NCBI RefSeq assembly: GCF_016860545.1
Contig: NZ_BNEB01000005.1
Span: 744,001-808,000, forward strand
Length of the DNA: 64,000 nucleotides
Source: Streptomyces asoensis
Lineage (GTDB): Bacteria > Actinomycetota > Actinomycetes > Streptomycetales > Streptomycetaceae
Reading direction: 5' to 3'
In this document: positions 7,670-16,257 of the stretch, piece by piece
How the letters are laid out: each line of letters begins with the position of its first letter
Position numbering within the stretch: the stretch's first letter is position 1
Position numbers and translations under genes: made by a program
Notes under the pieces: model-generated
Told to the model about the DNA's origin: nothing
Databases searched by the model: none
What the model saw: only the letters and a program-made list of their open reading frames with translations

Positions 7670-10366
7670 ATGGTCCGACTCCTGGGGCGCTCGGATACCC
7701 GGCCGGCCCGTCGTCCCCGGGGCCCGCGGGTCCGGCGCTCACCCGAGTCCGCGCTGGGCGGGCGCAGTCTCGCCGCGCAGGTGTTCGTGCTCCAGGTCGT
7801 CATCGTGCTGCTGCTGGTGGTGGCCGCCGTGGTGGCGCTGCTGCTCCAGGTACGGCACGACACCACCCAGGAGGCCCGCAACCGCTCGCTGGCGGTGGCG
7901 CAGACCTTCGCCAACTCGCCGGGCATCGTCCAGGCGCTGGCGAGCCCGCATCCGACGGCCGTCCTCCAGCCCAGGGCTGAAGCCGCCCGCAAGGCGTCCG
8001 ACATGGACTTCATCGTCGTCCTGAACACGGACGGCATCCGCTACACGCACCCCAAGCCGGACCGCATCGGCAAGAAGTTCGTCGGGAACATCCAGCCGGC
8101 CCTGGACGGCGGGGTCGTCGTCGAGGAGATCAACGGCACCATCGGCCGGCTGGTGCAGGCCGTGGTGCCGGTGAAGGCGCCCGGCGGGAAGGTGGTCGGG
8201 CTGGTGTCGTCCGGCATCACCACCGCGCACGTCGGCGGCACCGCCGACCGTCAGCTCCCGCTCGTCCTCGGCAGCGCGGCGGTGGCCCTGGTCCTGGCCA
8301 CGGCGAGCACGGCGCTGGTCAGCCGCCGTCTGCTGCGCCAGACCCACGGCCTCGGACCGCGCGAGATGACCCGGATGTACGAGCACCACGACGCGGTGCT
8401 GCACGCCGTACGGGAAGGGGTGATCATCGTCGGCGGGGAGGGCGACCTGCTGCTCGCCAACGACGAGGCGCAGCGCCTGCTCGACCTGCCACCGGACGCC
8501 GAGCGGCGCCAGGTCCTCGAGCTGGGGCTCGACCGGGACACCGCCGAGCTGCTGGCGTCGGGGCGGATGGTCACCGACGAGGTGCACCTGGTCGGGGAAC
8601 GGCTGCTGGCGATCAACCAGCGGCCCACCGACCTGGCGGGCGGACCGGCCGGCAGCGTCGCCACCCTGCGTGACTCCACGGAGCTGCGGGCCCTGTCGGG
8701 CCGGGCCGAGGCGGCCCGTGAGCGCCTCGACATGCTGTACGCGGCCGGAGTGGGCATCGGGACGAGCCTGGACGTCGCCCGGACCGCCGAGGAACTGACG
8801 GAGCTGGCGGTGCCGCGGTTCGCGGACTTCGCGACCGTCGACCTGTTCGACTCCGTGCTGGACGGGGCGGAGCCGGAGGCGCACGGCGCGCTGCGGCGCA
8901 CGGCGGTGAGCGCGGTCCGCAAGGGGGCGCCGCTGTACTCGGTCGGTGAGCGGATCCGGTTCGTGGACTCCAGTCCCCAGGCCCGCAGCCTCGCCGGGAC
9001 GCGGGCGGTGCTGGAGGCCCGGCTCGCCCAGGCGCCCGGCTGGCGGGCCCAGGACCTCGAACGGACCGAACAGGTCGTGGAATTCGGCATCCATTCGCTG
9101 ATCACCGTGCCGGTGCGGGCCGGCGCCCTGACCCTGGGCGTGGTCAGTTTCTGGCGTTCGGAGCGGCCCGACCCGTTCGACCCGGACGAGGTGGTGCTCG
9201 CGGAGGAGCTGGTGGCGCGGGCCGCGATCTCCATCGACAACGCGCGCCGCTTCACCCGTGAGCACGGGATGGCGGTCACCCTCCAGCGCAGTCTGCTGCC
9301 GCGCAGGCTGCCGGAACAGAACGCCCTGGACATCGCCTACCGCTATCTGCCCGCCCAGGCGGGCGTGGGCGGGGACTGGTTCGACGTGCTTCCCCTGTCG
9401 GGGGCCCGGGTCGCTCTGGTGGTCGGTGACGTGGTGGGCCACGGCCTGCACGCGGCGGCCACCATGGGGCGGCTGCGCACGGCGGTGCACAACTTCTCGG
9501 CCCTGGACCTGGCCCCGGAGGAGCTCCTGGGCCTGCTGGACGAGCTGGTCGCCCGTATCGACCAGGACGAGGCCGCCGACGGCTCCGACGCCCCGGTCTC
9601 CGGCGCGACGTGTCTGTACGCCATCTACGACCCGGTCTCCCGGCGCTGCACGATCGCCCGCGCCGGGCATCCGCCGCCGGCGCTGGTGCACCCGGACGGC
9701 AGGGTCGAGTACCCCGAGGTGCCGGCCGGGCTTCCCCTCGGGCTGGGCGGGCTGCCGTTCGAGACGGTCGAGCTGGAGCTGGCCGAGGGCAGCTCGCTGG
9801 TGCTGTACACCGACGGGCTGGTGGAGGACCGGGAGCGGGACATCGACACCGGTCTCGAACTGCTGCGCACCGCGCTGGCCCGCACGTCCGGGAGTCCGCC
9901 GGAGGGGGCCTGCCAGGCGGTCCTCGACGCGCTGCTGCCGCCCCGCCCGAACGACGACATCGCGCTGATCGTCGCGCGGACCCGGGCGCTGGGCGCCGAC
10001 CGGGTCGCCGAGTGGGACGTGCCGGTGGACCCGGCGGCGGTGGGCGAGGTCAGGTCCGCGGTGGTGCGCCGGCTGGCGCACTGGAACCTGGACGACCTGG
10101 CGTTCACGACGGAGCTGATCCTGAGCGAGCTGGTCACCAACGCGATCCGCTACGGCAACGGCCCGGTGGCCGTCCGGCTGCTGCGGGACCGCACCCTGAT
10201 CTGCGAGGTCTCCGACGGCAGCAGCACCTCGCCGCATCTGCGGTACGCGGCGATGACGGACGAGGGCGGCCGCGGTCTGTTCCTCGTCGCGCAGCTCACG
10301 GAGCGCTGGGGCACCCGGTACACCGCCAAGGGCAAGGTGATCTGGGCCGAACAGCCGCTGCCCTGA
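7670..10366 (+). CDS. Membrane sensor SpoIIE phosphatase with C-terminal HATPase domain
   Basis: An 898-aa protein 56 bp downstream of another SpoIIE phosphatase and probably cotranscribed. It has a first membrane helix (about 38-60), an extracytoplasmic sensor region of about 135 aa resembling CitA/DcuS-type Cache domains (MDFIVVLNTDGIRYTHP, GTIGRLVQAVVPV), a second helix (about 198-220), PAS (about 243-340), GAF (about 365-525), SpoIIE PP2C (about 545-745; GGDWFDVL, GDVVGHGLHAA, LVLYTDGLVEDRE, NDDIALIV) and a GHKL-type ATPase (about 760-895; ELILSELVTNAIRYGNG and GGRGLFLVAQL). The fusion of phosphatase and anti-sigma-like kinase domains in one protein is typical of streptomycetes. The extracellular ligand is unknown; carboxylates are known ligands for the related sensors. 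Confidence 0.93.
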   Translation: MVRLLGRSDTRPARRPRGPRVRRSPESALGGRSLAAQVFVLQVVIVLLLVVAAVVALLLQVRHDTTQEARNRSLAVAQTFANSPGIVQALASPHPTAVLQPRAEAARKASDMDFIVVLNTDGIRYTHPKPDRIGKKFVGNIQPALDGGVVVEEINGTIGRLVQAVVPVKAPGGKVVGLVSSGITTAHVGGTADRQLPLVLGSAAVALVLATASTALVSRRLLRQTHGLGPREMTRMYEHHDAVLHAVREGVIIVGGEGDLLLANDEAQRLLDLPPDAERRQVLELGLDRDTAELLASGRMVTDEVHLVGERLLAINQRPTDLAGGPAGSVATLRDSTELRALSGRAEAARERLDMLYAAGVGIGTSLDVARTAEELTELAVPRFADFATVDLFDSVLDGAEPEAHGALRRTAVSAVRKGAPLYSVGERIRFVDSSPQARSLAGTRAVLEARLAQAPGWRAQDLERTEQVVEFGIHSLITVPVRAGALTLGVVSFWRSERPDPFDPDEVVLAEELVARAAISIDNARRFTREHGMAVTLQRSLLPRRLPEQNALDIAYRYLPAQAGVGGDWFDVLPLSGARVALVVGDVVGHGLHAAATMGRLRTAVHNFSALDLAPEELLGLLDELVARIDQDEAADGSDAPVSGATCLYAIYDPVSRRCTIARAGHPPPALVHPDGRVEYPEVPAGLPLGLGGLPFETVELELAEGSSLVLYTDGLVEDRERDIDTGLELLRTALARTSGSPPEGACQAVLDALLPPRPNDDIALIVARTRALGADRVAEWDVPVDPAAVGEVRSAVVRRLAHWNLDDLAFTTELILSELVTNAIRYGNGPVAVRLLRDRTLICEVSDGSSTSPHLRYAAMTDEGGRGLFLVAQLTERWGTRYTAKGKVIWAEQPLP

Positions 10367-10405
10367 GGCGTGGCGCCGGCCGGACGGGTCCGGGTCGCCG
10401 ACGTC

Positions 10406-11791
10406 TCATGTCGCGGCCGGGCCGGTCAGTGCGTCCAGGCGTTCACGGAGGTGGTGCAGGACCGAGCGGGCGGTGTCGGGGCCGTGATGGGCCCTCTCGT
10501 GGCGCAGGTACCCCGACAGGCGGGCGTCCTCGGTCATGTTGAGGGTGATCGCGAGCACGGGCGCCGCCGCCTCGGACGACTGGCGGGTGGCGTAGGTCAG
10601 CCGGGAGGAGTCCTGGCTGATGGGCAGGACGTCGGTGCGCAGGGCGTGCATCGGGACGGCGTCGATGCGCTGGAGGTCCATGGCCCAGCCGGTCACCCCG
10701 TGCAGGCGCAGCGCGGCGTGGCCGAGGGCGTACCGGAAGAAGCCTGCGTCGCCGCTGCGGCCCAGCACGGACTCGGCGACCCGTCCGAACGGCAGGTCGA
10801 CGGTGGCCGAGGCGTCGCGGACGGCCTCGTGCGTGCGTCGCAGCAGTCCGCGTCCGCCGTCCTGTGACAGGTCCACCGGTATCTGCACCATGTTGGCGAA
10901 TTCACCGACGGCGGTGCGGTGTTCTGGCCGCAGCCGGCCGTGCGACGGTGTGGAGAAGATCAGCCTTTCCCGGCCGAACTGACGGCCGAGGGCGCCGGCG
11001 AACCCCGCGATCAGGAGCGAGTACAGGGAGACCCGGGCGGCGCGTGCGGCGTGCAGAAGCCGTCGGGTCTGCCGGGGGGAGAACTCGAGGGGTTCCTCGT
11101 CGTAGTGGTGGCGCAGCGCCCGGGGCCCGGCGGTGCGGCCCGGCAGCGGGTCCCCGGCGCCGTACGCCCGTAACAGTGCGGCCCGGGCGGCGAGGCGGGC
11201 CGCGCGGTCCTCCAGGAAGGGGCGGGCGGACTCGGCGTGGATGAGGTCGAGGTAGGAGAAGGCGGGCCGCAGCGGTGGTCCGCCGGCCACCCGCCGGTTG
11301 TACGCGTGGGCGAGGTCGCCGAGGAAGAGGCGGTGGCAGGCCGCGTCGAACACCAGATGGTGGAAGTTGGTGAGCAGGACGTGGTGGTCGGGAGCCGCGC
11401 GCAGCAGGTAGGCGCGGCCCAGGGCCTCGGTGACGTCGAAGGGACGGGCACTGAGCTCCACGAGGAACCCGTAGGGCTGCGCGGGCAGTTCGGCCTCCTC
11501 CAGCGGCAGCGGGGTCGCGCGCAGCGTCTGGCGGGGCCGGACGACGTCGGCTATCCGCTCCGGCGGTCCTTCCAGTCGCAGGCGCAGGGCGTCGTGGTGG
11601 AGCGTGACCTCGGCGAAGGCCTCCCGCAGGGCGCCGGTGTCCAGCGGCCCGAGGAGCCGCAGGGCGGTCGCGCAGTCGATCGAGACCACCGAGGGCCAGG
11701 GCCTGGCATGACAGCGTTCCCACTCCCAGCACATTTCCTGGCGCGAGGAGAGGGGAAGTGCGGGGTGCTCGGGACCGGTGGTCGTCGTCAT
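10406..11791 (-). CDS. Stand-alone NRPS condensation-domain protein
   Basis: A 461-aa protein that aligns over its whole length with the condensation (C) domain of nonribosomal peptide synthetases and related acyltransferases: LPLSSRQEMCWEWER (C1-like), an active-site region NFHHLVFDAACHRLFLGDL (C3-like; His144, His145, Asp149), SLYSLLIAGFAGALGRQFG (C4-like), FANMVQIPVDL (C5-like) and PFGRVAESV. The usual HHxxxDG ends in Ala150 here instead of Gly; the His pair and Asp are kept. No adenylation, carrier or other synthetase gene is in the window. I chose ATG 11791 because the C1-like block begins soon after; a longer in-frame start at 12055 would run over the shared promoter region. Confidence 0.85.
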   Translation of the reverse strand: MTTTTGPEHPALPLSSRQEMCWEWERCHARPWPSVVSIDCATALRLLGPLDTGALREAFAEVTLHHDALRLRLEGPPERIADVVRPRQTLRATPLPLEEAELPAQPYGFLVELSARPFDVTEALGRAYLLRAAPDHHVLLTNFHHLVFDAACHRLFLGDLAHAYNRRVAGGPPLRPAFSYLDLIHAESARPFLEDRAARLAARAALLRAYGAGDPLPGRTAGPRALRHHYDEEPLEFSPRQTRRLLHAARAARVSLYSLLIAGFAGALGRQFGRERLIFSTPSHGRLRPEHRTAVGEFANMVQIPVDLSQDGGRGLLRRTHEAVRDASATVDLPFGRVAESVLGRSGDAGFFRYALGHAALRLHGVTGWAMDLQRIDAVPMHALRTDVLPISQDSSRLTYATRQSSEAAAPVLAITLNMTEDARLSGYLRHERAHHGPDTARSVLHHLRERLDALTGPAAT

Positions 11792-12050
11792 GTCCTGCCT
11801 CGGGGTCGGTGACACCTGTCGTACGCGGAACGGAAATGCACTCACCGCCGGCTCCCGTCGTCGCCGGGATCCGCAACGCGCGAGCGCAGCCGTCGGATCG
11901 ATGTTCTCGGACGATTCCGCCGCTCGGGAGCGGTTCGGCGACATTTCGGCACAGCCACATGCCGGTCCTGCCCTCGGTGCGCCCCTCGTGATCGGGCGGC
12001 GGCGCTCATCGGCGACGGCCCCGCCGCCCGCTGGACAGCCCGCGCGTCTG

Positions 12051-12071
12051 CTCATAAATGAGACTTATGAG
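12051..12071. promoter_or_regulatory. Perfect inverted repeat, candidate operator
   Basis: CTCATAA at 12051-12057 and TTATGAG at 12065-12071 form a perfect 7-bp inverted repeat with a 7-base spacer. It is AT-rich in a very GC-rich region and lies about 90 bp before the ferredoxin reductase start. The size fits a dimeric regulator site, but no regulator can be named. Confidence 0.45.
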
Positions 12072-12097
12072 TCCATAGACCGGACCCGCGTACCGGG

Positions 12098-12116
12098 TAA
12101 GGCTTGCCTCAGTTTA
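12098..12116. promoter_or_regulatory. Iron-box-like site (DmdR/IdeR type)
   Basis: TAAGGCTTGCCTCAGTTTA matches the 19-bp DtxR-family iron box TWAGGTWAGSCTWACCTWA at 14 of 19 positions by eye. It lies 45 bp upstream of the ferredoxin reductase start codon. In streptomycetes DmdR1 binds such boxes with ferrous iron and represses siderophore and iron-related genes. Binding here is inferred from sequence alone. Confidence 0.5.
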
Positions 12117-12161
12117 GGCTTCCCCGGAGTCGATCTGTCGCCACTCGAAGGGAACCTGATC

Positions 12162-13526
12162 ATGCCCCGCCCCCTGCGGGTAGCCATAGTCGGAGCCGGC
12201 CCCGCCGGGATCTACGCCGCCGACGCGCTGCTCAAGTCCGATGTGGCCGCCGACCCGGGTGTCTCCATCGACCTCTTCGAGCGCATGCCGGCCCCGTTCG
12301 GCCTGATCCGTTACGGCGTCGCCCCGGACCACCCCCGCATCAAGGGCATCGTCAACGCCCTGCACCAGGTCCTCGACAAGCCGCAGATCCGTCTCTTCGG
12401 CAACGTCGACTACCCGACCGACATCAGCCTGGACGATCTGCGCGCCTTCTACGACGCGGTGATCTTCTCGACCGGTGCGACGGCCGACCGCGAGATGTCG
12501 GTGCCCGGCATCGACCTGGACGGTTCCTACGGCGCCGCGGACTTCGTCTCCTGGTACGACGGTCACCCGGACGTGCCGCGCACCTGGCCGCTGGAGGCCG
12601 AGAAGGTCGCGGTCCTGGGTGTCGGCAACGTCGCCCTGGACGTGGCCCGGGTGCTGGCGAAGACGGCGGACGAGCTGCTGCCCACGGAGATCCCCGCCAA
12701 CGTCTACGAGGGCCTCAAGGCCAACAAGGCGCTGGAGATCCACGTCTTCGGCCGCCGTGGCCCGGCGCAGGCGAAGTTCTCCCCGATGGAGCTGCGGGAG
12801 CTGGACCACTCCCCCACCATCGAGGTGATCGTCGACCCCGAGGACATCGACTACGACGAGGGCTCGATCGCGACGCGGCGCGGCAACAAGCAGGCCGACA
12901 TGGTCGCCAAGACGCTGGAGAACTGGGCGATCCGCGATGTCGGCGACCGCCCGCACAAGCTGTTCCTGCACTTCTTCGAGTCGCCGACGGAGATCCTCGG
13001 CGAGGACGGCAAGGTCGTCGGGCTGCGCACCGAGCGCACGGCCCTCGACGGCACCGGCAACGTCACGGGCACCGGCGCGTTCAAGGACTGGGACGTCACG
13101 GCGGTCTACCGCGCCGTCGGCTACCTCTCCGACAAGCTCCCGAAGCTGCCGTGGGACCTCGAGTCGGGCACGGTCCCGGACGAGGGCGGCCGGGTCATCG
13201 AGGAGTCCGGCGAGCACCTTCGGTCGACGTACGTCACCGGCTGGATCCGGCGCGGCCCGGTCGGCCTGATCGGCCACACCAAGGGGGACGCCAACGAGAC
13301 GGTGTCCAACCTGCTGGACGACCACGCGAACGGCCGGCTGCACACGCCCGGGTCGCCCGAGCCGGAGGCCGTGGACGCCTTCCTGGCCGAGCGCGAGGTC
13401 CGCTTCACCACCTGGGAGGGCTGGTACAAGCTGGACGCCGCCGAGAAGGCGCTGGGCGAGCCGCAGGGCCGTGAGCGCGTGAAGATCGTCGAGCGCGAGG
13501 ACATGCTGCGGGAGAGCGGCGCGTAG
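12162..13526 (+). CDS. fprA: Ferredoxin-NADP+ reductase, FprA/adrenodoxin-reductase type
   Basis: A 454-aa cytoplasmic flavoprotein. The N-terminal FAD-binding Rossmann motif VAIVGAGPAGIYAADALL is followed by FGLIRYGVAPDHPRIK, typical of the adrenodoxin reductase family; the NADP-binding GVGNVALDVARVL lies near residue 160-170 and HVFGRRGPAQAKFSPMELREL follows. The C-terminal GWIRRGPVGLIGHTKGDANETV completes the fold. It passes electrons between NADPH and ferredoxin, which in actinomycetes supports cytochromes P450 and iron metabolism. ATG 12162 follows GAAGGGAACC. The iron-box-like sequence upstream suggests control by iron. The gene converges on a GAF-ANTAR gene with a strong hairpin between them. 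Confidence 0.93.
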   Translation: MPRPLRVAIVGAGPAGIYAADALLKSDVAADPGVSIDLFERMPAPFGLIRYGVAPDHPRIKGIVNALHQVLDKPQIRLFGNVDYPTDISLDDLRAFYDAVIFSTGATADREMSVPGIDLDGSYGAADFVSWYDGHPDVPRTWPLEAEKVAVLGVGNVALDVARVLAKTADELLPTEIPANVYEGLKANKALEIHVFGRRGPAQAKFSPMELRELDHSPTIEVIVDPEDIDYDEGSIATRRGNKQADMVAKTLENWAIRDVGDRPHKLFLHFFESPTEILGEDGKVVGLRTERTALDGTGNVTGTGAFKDWDVTAVYRAVGYLSDKLPKLPWDLESGTVPDEGGRVIEESGEHLRSTYVTGWIRRGPVGLIGHTKGDANETVSNLLDDHANGRLHTPGSPEPEAVDAFLAEREVRFTTWEGWYKLDAAEKALGEPQGRERVKIVEREDMLRESGA

Positions 13527-13554
13527 TCCCGCCCGCGAGGTCCGGGGACGGGCC

Positions 13555-13582
13555 CGGCCGCCCGTGATGTCGCGGGCGGCCG
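13555..13582. terminator. Bidirectional hairpin terminator
   Basis: CGGCCGCCCG at 13555-13564 pairs perfectly with 13573-13582 across an 8-base loop (TGATGTCG). It sits between the stop codons of the convergent ferredoxin reductase and GAF-ANTAR genes. Confidence 0.7.
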
Positions 13583-13596
13583 CGGGCCGCGGGGAG

Positions 13597-14301
13597 TCAG
13601 GCCCCGTCGGCGCGTCCGCCCCGGACCCGCTGGGCGACGTCGCGGAGCTTGACGTTGTGCTGCTGGGAGATGCGGCGCAGCACGTCGAAGGCCTCCTCCT
13701 CGCTCAGGTGGTGGCGCTCCCTGAGGATGCCCATGGCCTCGCCGATGGCGTGCCGGGTCTTCATGGCGTCCTCGAGCTGGTCGACGGCGTGGGCGTCGGC
13801 CAGGGCCACGGCGGCGTGGGAGGCAAGCAGCCAGCCGGCGGTCTCGACGTCCTCGCCGAAGGTCCCGGGGCGGCGGGCGTACAGGTTGAGCGCGCCGAAG
13901 TCCTCGTCGTGGGTGTAGAGCAGCACCCCGGTCATGCTGCCGATGCCCAGTTCGTGGGCCGCCGCGGCGAACCGCGGCCAGGCGGGCTGGGGGCGGGACA
14001 TGTCCGCGATGCGGTACACGCGCTCGCCGTCCTTCGCGCGGTCCGCGAGGTCGAAGCACGGGCCCTCGGCCAGTTCGCCCTGGAGGCGGTCGGACTCCTC
14101 GACCAGCTCGCCGCAGGAGGACAGGGTGACGGACCTGCCCTTGCGGACGGCGAGGATCCCGGCGGCGTCACAGCCGTCGACCAGTCGCACCGCCGAGGCG
14201 GCGATCTCGTCCAGCGTCCCCTGCACCGAGTCCTGCGCGAGAAGGTTGCGCGCGAGCTCGGCCATCGACTCCGCGAAGTCACGCCACTCCAAGGCCACCA
14301 C
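13597..14301 (-). CDS. GAF-ANTAR antiterminator-type regulator
   Basis: A 234-aa soluble protein with an N-terminal GAF domain (about 20-165; includes GILAVRKGRSVTLSS, GPCFDLADRAKDGERVY and a TGVLLYTHDEDFGALNLYA strand) and a C-terminal ANTAR RNA-binding helix bundle (about 170-230; LEDAMKTRHAIGEAMGILR, then SEEEAFDVLRRISQQHNVKL). ANTAR proteins bind paired RNA hairpins and prevent transcription termination. Such GAF-ANTAR proteins are numerous in streptomycetes and their targets are mostly unknown. It starts at one of two adjacent GTG codons. There is no cognate kinase next to it, but the Ser/Thr kinase gene lies immediately upstream on the same strand, 82 bp away. Confidence 0.9.
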   Translation of the reverse strand: MVALEWRDFAESMAELARNLLAQDSVQGTLDEIAASAVRLVDGCDAAGILAVRKGRSVTLSSCGELVEESDRLQGELAEGPCFDLADRAKDGERVYRIADMSRPQPAWPRFAAAAHELGIGSMTGVLLYTHDEDFGALNLYARRPGTFGEDVETAGWLLASHAAVALADAHAVDQLEDAMKTRHAIGEAMGILRERHHLSEEEAFDVLRRISQQHNVKLRDVAQRVRGGRADGA

Positions 14302-14383
14302 CCGTCTTCGTCACCGGTTCAGTCACCCTACCGCCCGCCGCTCCGGCACCTGCGCGGCCCGCCCGCGGCCCCGGCCACGCGGG

Positions 14384-16075
14384 TCAGCCGTCGTCGCGCG
14401 GGTAGGTGCGGATCACCTTCGCGTGGACGTCGGCCTGGAGGTAGGCGCTGCCGTAGTCGTCGGAGAGGTAGACGCTCATCGTCGGCCCGCTGTCGAAGAC
14501 CGTGGAGGGCGGGTTGATCACCAGGTAGCGGCTCGTCGGCTCGGGCACGCCCAGGGACTTGGCGGCCCTGGTCAGCAGGGCGGGCACGGCGTCCCAGTCG
14601 TAGAGGTCCAGGTCGACGGGGACGACGCCGTTCATGACGCTGCCGCCCGGGCCCTCCTTCACCGCCACGTCCCCGCCCCGGTACATGTAGCGGTCGTAGA
14701 GCTTGGGGTGACCGGCGACGGGGGCGTCGGCGATGGCGTACTCCCCGTAGATCACCAGGCTGGTGACCTTCGACCCGCCCATGGCGGCGGTCAGCTTGGC
14801 CACGGTCGCCTCGATGCCGTCGGCGGTGAGCAGGTCCACCTTCTCCACGCCGGCGGCGGCGCCCGACGAGCCGCCCGAGGACGATTCGGCGCCGCGTGAC
14901 GCCGACGGCGAGGCGGAGGACGAGGCGGGCGGACTCTCGGCGCCCGCGCCCCCGGTGCCGCCGTCCTTGGTGTTCGGGATCAGCGTCCACACCAGGACGC
15001 CCGCCAGCACCGTGCCGACGACCGCTCCGGCGACGGCCGGGCCCCGGCGGCGGGAGCCGCGGGGCGCGAGGCCGGGGTGGGGGACGGCGGGGGTGACGTC
15101 CGCGGGGCCGGGCGGAGCGAGCGGGTAGGAGGTCGGCGGGGCCTGCGGGAGCCCGGGGGGCGGGGGCGCCGCCGGTGCCGCCGGGTGCGGCGCGGCCGCC
15201 CCGTACGGGGCGTCCGCCCGGTACGGCGCGTCCCCGGCCGCGGCCGCCGCGGCGAGCATCCGGTCGACCTCCGCCGCGTCGGGGCGGGCCTGCGGGTCGC
15301 GGACCAGCAGCGCCCGCAGCACACCGGTCAGGGGCCCGGCCCGGCGCGGCTCGGGCACGTCCTCGCCGAGCACGGCGGCGAGCGTGGCGAGCGTGCCGGC
15401 CCGGCGCAGCGGATGGTGGCCCTCCACCGCGACGTACAGCAGCATCGCCAGCGACCAGAGGTCGGCGGCCGGGCCGCCGTCCTTGCCGCTGACCCGTTCC
15501 GGCGCCATGAAGTCGGGCGAGCCGATGACCGCGCCGGTGGCGGTGAGACTGGCGGACTCGCGTACGGCGGCGATGCCGAAGTCGGTGAGCACGGGGCGCC
15601 CGTCGGGGCGCAGGAGGACGTTCGCGGGCTTCACGTCACGGTGTTCGATGCCCACCGCGTGCGCGGCGCGCAGCGCGGACAGCACCTCGCGGCCGAGCGC
15701 GGCGGCCTCGGCCGGCGGCATCGTGCCGCGGTCGAGCCGGTCCTGGAGGGAACCTCCCTCGACCAGTTCCATCACGATCCACGGGTACGTGTTCTCGCCG
15801 CCGTCGACGATGTGATGGATCGTGACGACGTTGGGGTGGTGGACACGCGCCAGCGCACGGGCCTCGCGCAAAACGCGTTCACGCAGCGTGCGGGCGCCCT
15901 CGGGGTCGTACTCGGCCAGGTCCGGGTCCGGGGGCCGGACTTCCTTGACGGCGACGTCCCGGTGCAGTGCCAGGTCGTGGGCGCGCCACACCAGGCCCAT
16001 GCCGCCGCCGCCCAGGCGTCCGACCAGCTCGAAACGGCCGTCGACGACCCGTCTGTGGGGTTCCGCTGTGCTCAT
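14384..16075 (-). CDS. Membrane Ser/Thr protein kinase
   Basis: A 563-aa Hanks-type kinase. The cytoplasmic catalytic domain (about 14-275) has the glycine loop LGGGGMGLVW, Lys44 (VAVKEVR), catalytic HRDVKPANVLL (Asp147) and DFG at 165-167, followed by an activation loop and ASPE-like GSPDFMAPE. A Pro/Ala-rich linker (about 280-335) leads to one membrane helix (about 340-362, AVAGAVVGTVLAGVLVWTLI), then a Ser-rich stalk and an extracellular domain of about 170 aa that lacks PASTA repeats. The external domain has the pattern of a short lipoprotein-like sensor and is not recognised. The kinase should transmit an outside signal by phosphorylating cytoplasmic proteins. Confidence 0.93.
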   Translation of the reverse strand: MSTAEPHRRVVDGRFELVGRLGGGGMGLVWRAHDLALHRDVAVKEVRPPDPDLAEYDPEGARTLRERVLREARALARVHHPNVVTIHHIVDGGENTYPWIVMELVEGGSLQDRLDRGTMPPAEAAALGREVLSALRAAHAVGIEHRDVKPANVLLRPDGRPVLTDFGIAAVRESASLTATGAVIGSPDFMAPERVSGKDGGPAADLWSLAMLLYVAVEGHHPLRRAGTLATLAAVLGEDVPEPRRAGPLTGVLRALLVRDPQARPDAAEVDRMLAAAAAAGDAPYRADAPYGAAAPHPAAPAAPPPPGLPQAPPTSYPLAPPGPADVTPAVPHPGLAPRGSRRRGPAVAGAVVGTVLAGVLVWTLIPNTKDGGTGGAGAESPPASSSASPSASRGAESSSGGSSGAAAGVEKVDLLTADGIEATVAKLTAAMGGSKVTSLVIYGEYAIADAPVAGHPKLYDRYMYRGGDVAVKEGPGGSVMNGVVPVDLDLYDWDAVPALLTRAAKSLGVPEPTSRYLVINPPSTVFDSGPTMSVYLSDDYGSAYLQADVHAKVIRTYPRDDG

Positions 16076-16096
16076 GGCAGGAGCTTAGGGGCAGGC

Positions 16097-16117
16097 GCCG
16101 ACAGGTGTTCTGTCGGC
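16097..16117. promoter_or_regulatory. Inverted repeat upstream of the kinase gene
   Basis: GCCGACAG (16097-16104) and CTGTCGGC (16110-16117) form a perfect 8-bp inverted repeat with a 5-base spacer, 22 bp upstream of the kinase start. It could be an operator or a 5'-leader hairpin. Confidence 0.4.
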
Positions 16118-16257
16118 CGGAGGGAGCACAACGTGAATGGTCCGCGAAGGCCAGGGGCATGCTGTGAACGAGGTCACCTTCCGCCGGGCCGTTGCGGACC
16201 CGGCTGCGGACCGCTCCCTCACTCTCCCGTCGCCCTCCGCCACGAAGGACATGTGCT

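Larger units (their letters stand above)
11792..12161. other. Divergent intergenic region (condensation protein / ferredoxin reductase)
   Basis: This 370-bp stretch separates two divergent genes and should hold both promoters. It is locally less GC-rich around 12051-12117, where a perfect inverted repeat and an iron-box-like site occur (listed separately). I see no additional gene. Confidence 0.6.

Noticed and set aside
10406..11791. Part of an NRPS gene cluster
   Set aside because: No adenylation, thiolation or thioesterase domain occurs on either side; only the single condensation-type protein is present.
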